Positions 1 through 11,076 of a DNA stretch of 64,000 nucleotides are shown in pieces (within the stretch, counting starts at the first letter, position 1; every line of letters starts with the position of its first letter). The DNA is from Terebella lapidaria (taxonomy: Eukaryota; Annelida; Polychaeta; Terebellida; Terebellidae): positions 36,590,120 through 36,654,119 of the forward strand of contig OX424563.1 in the NCBI GenBank assembly GCA_949152475.1, read 5' to 3'. The notes under the pieces were generated by a model that was not told where the DNA came from, searched no databases, and saw only the letters and a list, made by a program, of their open reading frames with translations. The position numbers and the translations under genes are program-made.

Positions 1-866
1 TTTTTGATGATACCAAATAAATAATATCCAGTAGCACCATTTAAGGCCAGTAGGGAGGTGGACAGGAAACAAAGTTTTTTTTTTTTCGGCCTTATTATAT
101 ATATATATTCAATGCAGTAATAATAACTGAAATATTTGTTAACTTATTTCTTACCATATATTTTCCAGAGAAGCTAAGAGTATTATATGCAGTAGTAACC
201 TTAACAACTAAAACATTCATTACCTTATTAATTTCTCATCAATGTTTTGCAGTAAAGCTTCTCACAAGATTGGACTCTAAAGCCTCGCGCAGTCCCCAAC
301 TTTATGGGCAATTTTTTTATTTCAATATCTACATTTGCTGATAATGAATGTGTTATAATTTTTGTAAAACATTACAGCTTCAGAATCTCTACTCAACAAA
401 AGCTTTGCCTTGATCAGTGCAATAATAATTATTTATTTGTTTATTATTTGAGCCTTCCCCTTCCATCCCCCCCCCTCCCCCAGGAGACACATGTAAAACT
501 GCAAATATCGTGCTGAACACAATGGGACATAACAACAGAGTGATTATTTAAAACGGTGACGAAAGTTCATTTATGGTCTTTTTGGTAATAAAGGTTTCTC
601 GCCTTAACTATTTTTTGTTTTTATGGTGTAGACTTAACTATTGAAACTAGTGATAACTTATTCAAATAAAATAATCTGTTTTGCACAAATCCATCAAATG
701 TATATGAGTACACACATTCAGTCATTTCAATGTGAATTGTTTTTCCAGATTTCAAACAAATGAAATGATCACAGATTTCAAATATTGGATCAGAGTTCTT
801 CCTAGACAAGCCACTCTATGGGACAATGGCCCACAGCTCAAAAAATTAATGGGTCATTTTAAAAAA
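1..866. other. AT-rich left edge with degenerate copies of a ~130-bp repeat
   Basis: No gene is recognised. Segments around 350-700 resemble the ~130-bp tandem unit seen at 9405-10410, sharing phrases such as CTCTACT-ACAAAA, AATAATAA and CTTAACTATTTTT. They are read as diverged relics of that repeat. By exon order this lies in intron 2 of the minus-strand UNG gene. The short ORFs here (304-516 and 621-809) are low complexity and match nothing I know. Confidence 0.4.
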
Positions 867-3460
867 TTAGCCCAAGGGCTAAGAAAGGTTACCGGACAAT
901 GTATATTTTAGATATTGGCCTTTTGTCCCATAACCTTGGAAATAAGGTAGTTGGTCAATTTGAGGTCATGAGAACATTCTGCCCATATCATTTCTAGCAT
1001 GTCCACAAATGATTCCTAAGCTGTAAAGTCGATATTAATTAAGATATTAGCCATTTTGTGTTTTGACCTTGAAAATGAGGTCAAAGGTCAAGTTCAAGGT
1101 CATGAGAATATTCAGCATGTATCATTTCTAATATGTACGCAATTGAATCCTAAGCTGTAAAGTCCCTAACAAGTGGGATATTAACTTTTTTTGTTCTCTG
1201 CCCTTGAAAATGAGGTCAAGGTCAAATTCAAGGTCACCAAAATATTCAGCATATATCATTCCCCATATGTCCACTATGGATTCCTAAGCTGTAGAGTCGA
1301 AAATGAGCGAGATATTACCAATTTTGTTCTCTGACCTTGAAAATAAGGTCAAAGGTCAAATTCAAGGTCACCAGAATATTCAACATTATATCATTTCCTA
1401 TGGGTCCACAATTGATTCCTAAGCTGTAAAGTCAATAATAAGCGAGATATCAGCCATTTTGTGCTCTGACCTTGAAAATGAGGTCAGAGGTCAATTCAAG
1501 ATCATGAGAATATTTCCTATATGTGCACAATTGATTCCTAATCTGTAAAGTCAATAATAAGCGAGATATTGGCCATTTTGTACTATGACCTTGAAAATAA
1601 GGTCAAAGGTCAAATTCAAGGTCATCAGAATATTCAGAGTATATCATTTCCTATATGTCCACAATTGATTCCTAAGCTGTAAAGTTGATAATAAGCGAGA
1701 TATTGGCCATTTTGTAGTATGACCTTGAAAATAAGGTCAAAGGTCAAATTCAGGGCATCAGAATATTTGGCGAATATCATTTCCTATATGTCCACAATTG
1801 ATTCCTAAGCTGTTAAATCGATAATAAGAGAGATATTGGCCATTTTGTACTATGACCTTGAAAATAAGGTCAAAGGGCAAATTCAAGGTCATCAGAATAT
1901 TCGGAGTATATCATTTCCTATATGTCCACAATTGATTCCTAAGCTGGTAAATCGATAATAAGAGAGATATTGGCCATTTTGTACTATGACCTTGAAAATA
2001 AGGTCAAAGGGCAAATTCAAGGTCATCAGAATATTCGGAGTATATCATTTCCTATATGTCCACAATTGATTCCTAAGCTGTAAAGTCGTTAAGAATCAAG
2101 ATATTAGCCATTTTGTCCTGTGACCTAGAAAATGAGGTCAAAGGTCAAATTCGAGGTCATCAGAATATTCGGCATATATCATTTCCTACATGTCCACAAT
2201 TGATTCCTAAGCGTTAAAGTCAATAATAAGCAAGATATTAGCCATTTTGTGCTCTGACCTTCAAACTGAGGTCAGAGGTCAAATTCAAGGTTACGACAAT
2301 ATTCAGCATATATCATTTCCTATATGTCCACAATTGATTCCTAAGCTGTAAAATTGATAATAAGTGAGATATTAGCCATTTTGTCCTGTGACCTTGAAAA
2401 TGAGGTCAGAGGTCAAATTCAAGGTCATCAGAATATTCAGCATATTTCATTTCCTATATGTCCACAATTGATCCCTAAGCTGTAAAGTCGATAATAAGTG
2501 AGATGTTAGACATTTTGTCCTGTGACCTTGAAAATGAGGTCGAAGGTCAAATTCAAGGTCATCAGAATATTCGGCATTTATCATTTTCTATATGTCCACA
2601 ATTGATTCCTAGTCTCTAATCTCAATATTAAGTGAGATATTAGGCTTAATGTGTCTCATTATAAAGCATAGGAGAATTTAACATGGGAAAGTCCCAGTTG
2701 GGCCGAGTTTGGGCCCAAAATGCGCACTTCGAACGATTCAAGGGCAACGAAATTTATACATGTCACAGGGGTACATATGAGGAGTGTTATGCATCAATAA
2801 GAAAAAAAGTTACTGAACAGATTTTGAGAAAACGATCGCCAAAGTCCAAAATTGGCAATTTTTCGACGAAAACGGCCGTTCTGACCTTGAAACCGAGGTC
2901 AGAGGTCAAATTCAAGGTCACGAGAATATTCAGCATATATCATTTCCTATATGTCCACAATTGATTCCTAGTCTCTAATCTCAATATTAAGTGAGATATT
3001 AGGCTTAATGTGTCCCATTATGAAGCATAGGAGAGTTTAACATGGGAAAGTCCCATCTGGGCCGAGTTTGGCCCAAAATGGCCCACTTCGAGCGATTCAA
3101 GCGCAACGAAACTAATACACATCACAGGAGTACATATGAGGAGTGTTATGTATCAAAAAGAAAAAAAGTTACTGAACAGATTTTGAGAAAATGGCCGCCA
3201 AAGTCCAAAATCAGGCATTTTTTGTCGAAAATGGCCGCCATTTTGAAAAAAATGCGGAAATCAGAAAACTAAAAAAAACCTTTCCTGGGAATATTTTTAG
3301 GTATTTTTGTGCAAAATTTCAGAAAGATCGGACCGTATACTTTAAAGATAAAAATGTGAACGGACGGACGACGGACGGACGGACGGACGGACGGACGACG
3401 GACGACGGACGCAACGCCATGCCAATAGGTTATCGGACCATAGGTCCGGTAACCTAAAAA
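867..3460 (+). mobile_element. Family-1 tandem-core element A, complete
   Basis: It starts with the palindrome TTAGCCCAAGGGCTAA, followed by AGGTTACCGGAC. A core of about thirteen 134-bp monomers fills 1000-2640; the phrase ACAATTGATTCCTAAGC recurs at 1661, 1794, 1928, 2062, 2196, 2330, 2464 and 2598. Two copies of the 3' module follow (2683 onward and 3042 onward), then a GGAC tract and the terminal hairpin, ending CCTAAAAA. Imperfect direct repeats (ATTAATGGGTCATTTTA on the left, ATCAATGAGTCATGTAA on the right) flank it. It has no transposase and is non-autonomous. It is the uninterrupted sister of the element starting at 43953. ORFs inside it are chance openings in the 3' module. Confidence 0.85.
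1000..2640 (+). repeat. 134-bp core monomer array (reference array)
   Basis: Spacings between equivalent sites are 133 or 134 bp over eight consecutive monomers. Each monomer carries TGACCTTGA, then AGGTCA-A-AGGTCA (DR1), then TTCAAGGTCA. That is three AGGTCA half-sites plus one in the opposite orientation. The same monomer makes up most of the family-1 elements across the window, on both strands. Confidence 0.9.
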
Positions 3461-5516
3461 TCAATGAGTCATGTAAATTAGATACCCAAAAAAATTAGGC
3501 CAAGGGCCAAAGATAGGTTACCGGACAATGTTTAATATTTTAGATGTTAGCCAGGTCACTGGTTGAATTCAAGGTCAAGAGAATATTCAGCATATATAAC
3601 ATTAAGCATATATCATGTCGACAGTTGATTGCTAAGCTGTAAATTCAATAATCAGCGAGATATTAGCAATTTTGTGCTGTGGCCTTGAAAATGAAGGGGC
3701 AAAGGTCAAATTCAAGGTCATCAAAATATTCAGTGTATATCATTTTCTATATCATGTCCACAATTGATTCCCAAGCCATACAGTCAATAGAGGAGCAAGA
3801 TATGAGCCAGTTTGTCCTTGGACCTTGAGAATGAGGTCAGAGGTCAAATTCAAGGTCCGAGAATATTCAGCATATATCATTTCCTACATGTCCACAATTG
3901 ATTCCTAAGCTGTAAAATCGATAATACGCGAGATATTAGCCATTTTGCCCTGTGACCTTGAAAATGAGGTGAAAGGTCAAATTCAAGGTCATGACAATAA
4001 TCTGCATATATCATTTCCTATATGTTCATAACTGATTCCTAAGCTGTGAAGTCGATAACAAGCGAGATATTAGCCATTTTGTCCTATGACCTTGAAAATG
4101 CCGTCAAAGGTCAAATTCAAGGTCATCAGAATATTCAGCATATATCATTTCCTATATGTCCACAATTGATTCCTAAGCTGTAGAGTCGATAATAAGTGAG
4201 ATATTAGCCATTTTGTCCTGTGACCTTGAAAATGAGGTCAAAGGTCAAATTCAAGGTAATCTGCATATATCATTTCCTATATGTTGATAACTGATTCCTA
4301 AGCTGTAAAGTCGATAACAAGCGAGGTATTAGTCATTTTGTCCTATGACCTTGAAAATGGGGTCAAAGGTCAAATTCAAGGTCATCAGAATATTCATCAT
4401 ATATCATTTCCTATATGTCCACAATTGATTCCTAAGCTGTAGAGTCGATAATAAGTGAGATATTAGCCATTTTGTCCTGTGACCTTGAAAATGAGGTCAA
4501 AGGTCAAATTCAAGGTCATGACAATAATCTGCATATATCATTTCCTATATGTTGATAACTGATTCCTAAGCTGTAAAGTCGATAACAAGCGAGATATTAG
4601 TCATTTTGTCCTATGACCTTGAAAATGGGGTCAAAGGTCAAATTCAAGGTCATCAGAATATTCAGCATATATCATTTCCTATATGTCCACAATTGATTCC
4701 TAAGCTGTAGAGTCGATAATAAGCGAGATATCAGCCATTTTGTGCTCTGACCTTGAAATTGAGGTCAGAGGTCAAATTCAAGGTTACGAGAATATTCAGC
4801 ATATATCATTTCCTATATGTCCACAATTAATTCCTAGTCTCTAATCTCAATATTAGGTGAGATATTAGGCATAATGTGTCCCATTATAAAGCATAGGAGA
4901 ATTTAACATGGGAAAGTCCCATTTGGGCCGAGTTTGGGCCAAAATGGTCCACTTCGAGCGATTCAAGCGCAACGAAATTTATAGTCATCATAGGAGTACA
5001 TATCAGGAGTGTAATGTATCAAAAAGAAAAAAAGTTACTGAACAGATTTTGAGAAAATGGCCACCAAAGTCCAAAATCAGGCATTTTTCGTCGAAAACGG
5101 CCGCCATTTTGAAAAAGATGCGAAAATCAAAGAACTAAAAAATACCTCCTTCTTGAATTATTTTTAAGCAGTTTTGTGCAAAATTTCAGAAGAATTCGCC
5201 CGTAAACAAAAAAGATAAAAATTAGCCCAAGGGCTAAGAAAGGTTACCGGACAATATACATTTTAGATATTAGTCTTTTGTCCAGTGAACTTGAAAATAA
5301 AGTCACTGATAAATTCAAGGCCATGAAATTTTCAACAAATATATCACTTCTAGTATGTCCACAATAAATTCCTAAGCTGTAAAGTCGATAATAAGTGAGA
5401 CATTAGCCATTCTGTGATGTGACCTTGAAAATGAGGTCAAAGTTCAAGTTCAAGGTCATGAAAATATTCAGTATATATCATTCCTCTATATTCGCAATTG
5501 ATTCCTATGCTGTAAA

Positions 5517-5701
5517 AGTAAGTATCAATCTATTACCACCAATACAATCAGATTTTGATGATGCCAATAAGAAACGTAAAATACTACATTTTGCAATAGA
5601 AACAAACAAAGCCCGACCCGAGTTTATCCAAAGACACACTGGCGTCTTCAGGGGCAGACAATGTGTTAAATGTAGTTGTTTCTACTGTACACCAGATGGA
5701 A
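5517..5701 (+). repeat. ~368-bp repeat insert inside element C, first part
   Basis: It starts AGTAAGTATCAATC directly after a TGTAAA in a 134-bp monomer. It continues at 11077-11397 across the nested family-2 insertion. The same unit occurs in D (6513-7020) and as an array at 34798-35595. No protein is recognisable. Confidence 0.7.
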
Positions 5702-6217
5702 CTAGACGCTTCCGGTCGCCTACGACCGCTTGGGTGTATCCTCCGTAGCTCTATCATCTCTGTTGCCCCAAAGATATCAAAGTGTGAAAAACTAGAGCAA
5801 GGGCTAAAAAAGATTACCAGAGAAATGTTAAATCTCAAGTCACTACTGTTTTCTTTTCCCCACCAAAATTGCTGCACTGATTTTCCGAGGTTATTGAAGG
5901 TCGAATTCAAAATCACCACTGAAATCTCTTTATATGAATTTCCATTTCGACATGTTTGATGAAATAACGAAAATACAGATAGATCAATCTTTTCACCTAT
6001 TTATATTTCAACTCAGAGTATTTTACAAACTTGGTTATAAGTTGAAATTCAAAGTAAAATTTGACCTAAAATGCATTTCAAGATGACGAAATTAGAGCCG
6101 GATCGAACTTCTCACCATAAGTTATATTTCGACTCATAATACATGTATGTGCCAAACATGGTTTCAAGTTGAAATTCAAAGTAAAAGTTAATTAAAACTG
6201 CATTTCAAGATGAAAAA

Positions 6218-8683
6218 TTAGCCCAAGGGCTAAGAAAGGTTACCGGACAATATACATTTTAGATATTAGCCTTTTGTCCAGTGACCTTGAAAATAAAGTC
6301 ACTGATAAATTCAAGGCCATGAAATTTTTAACAAATATATCACTTCTAGTATGTCCACAATAAATTCCTAAGCTGTAAAGTCGATAATAAGTGAGACATT
6401 AGCCATTCTGTGATGTGACCTTGAAAATGAGGTCAAAGTTCAAGTTCAAGGTCATGAAAATATTCAGTATATATCATTCCTCTATATTCGCAATTGATTC
6501 CTATGCTGTAAATGTAAGTATCAATCTATTACCACCAATACAATCAGATTTTGATGATGCCAATAAGAAACGTAAAATACTACATTTTGCAATAGAAACA
6601 AACAAAGCCCGACCAAATAGTTTATCCAAAGACACACTGGCGTCTTCAGGGGCAGACAATGTGTTAAATGTAGTTGTTTCTACTGTACACCAGATGGAAT
6701 TAGTATACAACTGCCCAACAACCTATGAAAATAATTTAGAAATCCGAATCTAACCCCATGGAATAGATACATGACAAGTACAAAAGTACCCAATCACAAG
6801 CCCGAAGGCTACTGAGTTGATGGTATCCTCGGGGACAGATTTAACGTCCGCCAGCAGTGACACCGACTCAGTGGTATAAATGTAAGTATCAATCTATTAC
6901 CACCAATACAATCAAATTTTGATGATGCCAATAAGAAACGTAAAATACAACATTTTGCAATAGAAACAAAGCCCGACCAAATAGTTTATCCAAAGACACA
7001 CTGGCGTCATCAGGGGCAGATGTAAAGATGATAATAAGCGACATATTAGCCATTTTGTTCTCTGACCTTGAAAATGAGATCAAAGGTCAAATTCTAGATC
7101 ACCAAAATATTCAGCATACATCATTTCCTATATGTTCACTATGGACCCCTAAGCTGTAAATTTGATAATAAGCGAGATATAAGCCATTTTGTATTCTGAC
7201 CTTGAAAATAAAAAGACTAACCTTGAAATTTAGGTCAAGGGTGAAATTCAAGGTCACTAGAATATTCAGCATATATCATTTCCTATATGTTCACAATTGA
7301 TTCCTAAGCTGCAAAGTCGCTAATAAGCAAGATATTGGCCATTTTGTCCTGCGACCTTGAAAATGAGGTCAAAGGTCAAATTCTAGGTCACGAGAATATT
7401 CAGCATATATCATTTCCTATATGTTCACAATTGATTCCTAAGCCGTCAAGTCGAGAATAAGCGATATTGGCAATTTTGTCCTGTGACCTTGGAAATGAGG
7501 TTAAAGGTCAAATTCAAGGTCATGAGAATATTCAGCATATATCATTTCCTATATGTTCACAATGGATTCCTAAGCTGTAAAGTCGATAATAAGCGAGATA
7601 TTAGCCATTTTGTCCCATGACCTTGAAAATGAGGTCAAAGGTCAAATTCTAGGTCACGAGAATATTCAGCATATATCATTTCCTATATGTTCACAATTGA
7701 TTTCTAAGCTGTAAAGTCGATAATAAGCGATATATTAGCCATTTTGTCCTGTGACCTTGAAAATGAGGTCAAAGGTCAAATTCAAGGTCACGAGAATATT
7801 CAGCATATATCATTTCCTATATGTCCACAATTGATTCCTAGTCTCTAATCTCAATATTAAGTGAGATATTAGGCTTAATGTGTCCCATTATAAAGCATAG
7901 GAAAATTTAACATGGGAAAGTCACATCTGGGCCGAGTTTGGGCCCAAAATGGCCCACTTCGAATGATTCAAGGGCAATGAAATTTATACATGTCACAGGG
8001 GTACATATGAGGAGTGTTATGCATCAATAAGAAGAAAAGTTACTGAACAGATTTTGAGAAAACGATCGTCAAAGTCCAAAATTGGCCATTTTTCGACGAA
8101 AATGGTCGTTCTGACCTTGAAACCGAGGTCAGGGGTCAAATTCAAGGTCACGAGAATATTCAGTATATATCATTTCCTATATGTCCACAATTGATTCCTA
8201 GTCTCTAATCTCAATATTAAGTGAGATATTAGGCGTAATGTGTCCCATTATGAAGCATAGGAGAGTTTAACATGGGAAAGTCCTATCTGGGCCGAGTTTG
8301 GGCCAAAATGGCCCACTTCGAGCGATTCAAGCGCGACGAAACTGATACACATCACAGGAGTACATATGAGGAGTGTTATGTATCAAAAAGAAAAAAAGTT
8401 ACTGAACAGATTTTGAGAAAATGGCCGCCAAAGTCCAAAATCAGGCATTTTTCGTCGAAAATGGCCGCCATTTTGAATAAAATGCGAAAATCAAAAAACT
8501 AAAAAAAACCTTTCCTGGGAATATTTTTAGGTATTTTTGTGCAAAATTTCAGAAAGATCGGACAGTATACTTTAAAGATAAAAATGTGAACGGACGGACG
8601 ACGGACGGACGGACGGACGGACGGACGACGGACGCAACGCCATGCCAATAGGTTATCGGACCATAGGTCCGGTAACCTAAAAA
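6218..8683 (+). mobile_element. Family-1 element D, innermost of a four-level nest
   Basis: A complete element of about 2.47 kb: 5' palindrome, 134-bp core, ~368-bp repeat insert (6513-7020), two 3' modules (about 7835-8190 and 8195-8570), GGAC tract and terminal hairpin. It sits inside a 121-bp monomer. The left flank is CATTTCAAGATGA and the right flank TTGGAGCCAGATC, adjacent in intact monomers, with no target duplication beyond As. It nearly matches element C, whose insertion it lies within. Confidence 0.85.
6513..7020 (+). repeat. ~368-bp repeat insert in D with 6-bp flanking duplication
   Basis: About 1.4 copies of a unit that starts TGTAAGTATCAATC; the second copy starts 368 bp later. 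It interrupts a 134-bp monomer and is flanked on both sides by TGTAAA (6507-6512 and 7021-7026), which occurs once in intact monomers. This looks like a target-site duplication. Its presence in both C and D means it predates their split. Confidence 0.65.
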
Positions 8684-9404
8684 TTGGAGCCAGATCAAAC
8701 TTTTCGTCATAAGTTATATTTTAACTCATAATACCTGCCCAACTCGGTTTCAAGTTGAAATTCAAACTAAAAGTTGACCAAAACTGCATTTCAAGAAGAC
8801 GAAATTGGAGCCAGATCAAACTTTTCGGCATGAGTTATATTTCAACTCATAATATGTGCCAAACTTGGTATTAAGTTGAAATTCAATGTAAAAGTAGACC
8901 AAAACTGCATTTCAAGATGACGAAATTGGAGCCAGATAGAACTTTTCGTCATAAGTTATATTTTAACTCATAATATGTGCCAAACTTGGTTTCAAGTTGA
9001 AATTCAAGCTAAAAGTTTACCAAAACTGCATTTCAAGATGAAGAAATTGGAGCCAGATCGAACTTTTCAACATAAGTTATATTTTAACTCATAATATGTG
9101 CCAAACTTGGTTTCAAGTTGAAATTCAAACTAAAAATTGATCAAAACTGCATTTCAAGATGACGAAAATGGAGCCAGATCAAACTTTTTACCATAAGTTA
9201 TATTTCGACTTATAATATGTGCCAAACATGCTTTCAAGTTGAAATTCAAAGTAAAAGTTGACCAAAACTGCATTTCAAGATGACGAAATTGGAGCCAGAT
9301 CGAATTTTTCACCATAAGTTATATTTTAACTCATAATTTGTGCCAAACATGGTCTCAAGTTGAAATTCAAAGTAAAAGTTGATCAATGTTTTCATAAAAA
9401 GCTA

Positions 9405-10410
9405 TTGTGATCAATAATAGACTTAACTAGCAAGAAATAATGTTAACTTATTTGGTCACAGCCATAAAATCTCTACTGGACAAAGCCTTCACCTCGTTGA
9501 GCCCAATAATAAATATTTCTTGTCTTAACTATTTCCATTATGGTCAATAATAGACTTAACATGTCAAAATAATGTTAACTTATTTGGTTACACCCAGAAA
9601 TTTCTACCGGACAAAACCTTAACCTTGTTCAGCTTACCTTGTTGAGCCCAATAATAAATATTTCTCGTCTTAACTATTTTCATTGTGGTCAATAATAGAC
9701 TTAACATGTAAAAATAATGTTAACTTATTCCGTTACACCCAGAAATTTCTACCAGACAAAACCTTAACCTTGTTAAGCTCAATAATAATTGTTTCTCATC
9801 TTAACTATTTTATTGAGGTCAATAATAGACTTAACTAGGAAAAAAAAAAGTTAACTTATTTGGTTACAGACATAAAATGTCTACTGGACAGAATCTTTAT
9901 CTTGTTGAGCCCAATAATAAATATTTCTTGTCTTAGCTTTTTTTTATTGTGGTCAATAACAGACTAAACTAGTAAAAATGATGTTAACTTATTCAGTACA
10001 CCCATGAAATCTGTACTGGACATACTTTCACCTTGTTGAGCTTAATAAATATTCCTCATCTTAACTATTTTTATTGTGGTCAATAATAGACTTAACTATT
10101 TTTATTGTGGTCAATAATAGACTTAACTAGTGAAAATAATGTTAACTTATTCGGTTACACCAATGAAATTTGTACTGGACAAAACATTTATCTTGTTGAG
10201 GTTAATAATAAATATTTCTTGTCTTAACTATTTTTATTGCAGTCAATAATAGACTTAACTATTAAAAATAATGTTAACTTATTCAGTTACACCCAACCTT
10301 TACCTAGTTGAGCTTAATAATAAACGTTTCTCGTCTTAACTATTTTTATTGTGGACAATAATAGACTTAACTAGTAAAACTAATGTTAACTTATTCAGTA
10401 ATATTGTCCT
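9405..10410 (+). repeat. Imperfect ~130-bp tandem array
   Basis: The phrase TCAATAATAGAC recurs at about 9411, 9544, 9689, 9819, 9953, 10080, 10111, 10243 and 10355. Units are 112-145 bp with one 31-bp mini-duplication. Each unit carries GTTAACTTATT, a CTGGACAAA-like phrase and CTTAACTATTTTTATT. It lies inside the family-2 element. No coding potential is seen. Confidence 0.7.
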
Positions 10411-10639
10411 GTTTTCACTGAAAACATCAGTTCTCCATTCTGAACAAGAAACCAGTGTCATTACCTTCCATTATACAGGCTATTGGAATGATCGTACATG
10501 CATGTCAAAATGGATATTCCAAAATTCTGTAATAAATTAGGTTGTTAACATATTAATATTTATATGATCATTCTAAAAAACGATTGGTTTCGTGTGAAAG
10601 CCCTTCCCAACAACACTTCCAAATATTATCGAGATTCGT

Positions 10640-11005
10640 CAAAAATTGCCATCTGTAGAGCGTTCACAAGCCATGTGTCTCAAACAGGCTGTTTTCAATG
10701 CAAAATGTGTCCCCAAACGACCAATTCAGTTGCCACGGCAACCAAAATCGATTGGTGTCGGGATCTTACCATAATATATGTGCCTGCAAAAAATAATGGT
10801 GATCGGGTGAGAATTGCGGCCTGTAGCGCGTTCACAAGCCATGTGTCTCAAACAGGCTGTTTTCAATGCAAAATGTGTCCCCAAACGACCAATTCAGTTG
10901 CCACGGCAACCAGAATCGACTGGTGTCGGGACCTTACCATTATATATGTGCCTGCAAAAAATAATGGTGATCAGGTGAGAATTGCGGCCTGTAGCGCGAT
11001 CACAA
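10640..11005 (+). repeat. 168-bp tandem repeat, ~2.1 copies
   Basis: CCATGTGTCT occurs at 10671 and 10839, and CTGTAGCGCG at 10821 and 10989, giving an exact 168-bp period. Because 168 is a multiple of three, an ORF (10564-11046) stays open and looks like a repetitive protein; I consider it spurious. A GTTGCCACGGCAAC near-palindrome sits in each unit. This is the core of the family-2 element. Confidence 0.75.
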
Positions 11006-11040
11006 GAAAATCTCTGCGGACGCGGACGACGAGGCCAAAT

Positions 11041-11076
11041 CCATAGTATCCGCCGAACTTTGTTCGGGGGATACAA
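11041..11076 (+). other. Terminal hairpin of the family-2 element
   Basis: Arms CCGAAC and GTTCGG enclose TTT. The sequence then runs through GGGGGATACAA into the resumed element C. It plays the same positional role as the GGTCCGGTAACC hairpin of family 1. Confidence 0.6.

Larger units (their letters stand above)
5791..9400 (+). mobile_element. Diverged family-1 relic with a 121-bp core, split by D
   Basis: At 5791 it starts CTAGAGCAAGGGCTA, then AAGATTACCAGAG, a clear variant of the family-1 5' end. Its core is a 121-bp monomer rather than 134 bp: ~2 copies before D (5975-6217) and ~6 after (8684-9400), with GGAGCCAGAT recurring at exactly 121-bp steps. No family-1 3' hairpin was found, so the right end is uncertain. 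Divergence suggests it is older than C and D. Confidence 0.55.
5702..11076 (+). mobile_element. Family-2 tandem-core element, split by D
   Basis: It is delimited by comparing C with D: D reads GATGGAATTAG uninterrupted, whereas C has 5.4 kb between GATGGAA and TTAG. The left end carries GTGTATCCTCCG (about 5732). The right end is a hairpin with arms CCGAAC and GTTCGG followed by GGGGGATACAA, so TGTATCC-CCG is an inverted subterminal repeat. Inside are a family-1-like relic with 121-bp repeats, ~130-bp repeats, 168-bp repeats and a short GGAC-like stretch (11018-11032). The architecture parallels family 1 with unrelated sequence. Confidence 0.65.

Noticed and set aside
867-3460. CRISPR-like array of direct repeats
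   Set aside because: The 134-bp units are contiguous tandem monomers without unique spacers, in a eukaryotic genome context.
10564-11046. 160-residue ORF with an internal peptide repeat
   Set aside because: The repeat unit is 168 bp, a multiple of three, so one open unit stays open in all copies. It lies in the core of a transposon and resembles no protein.
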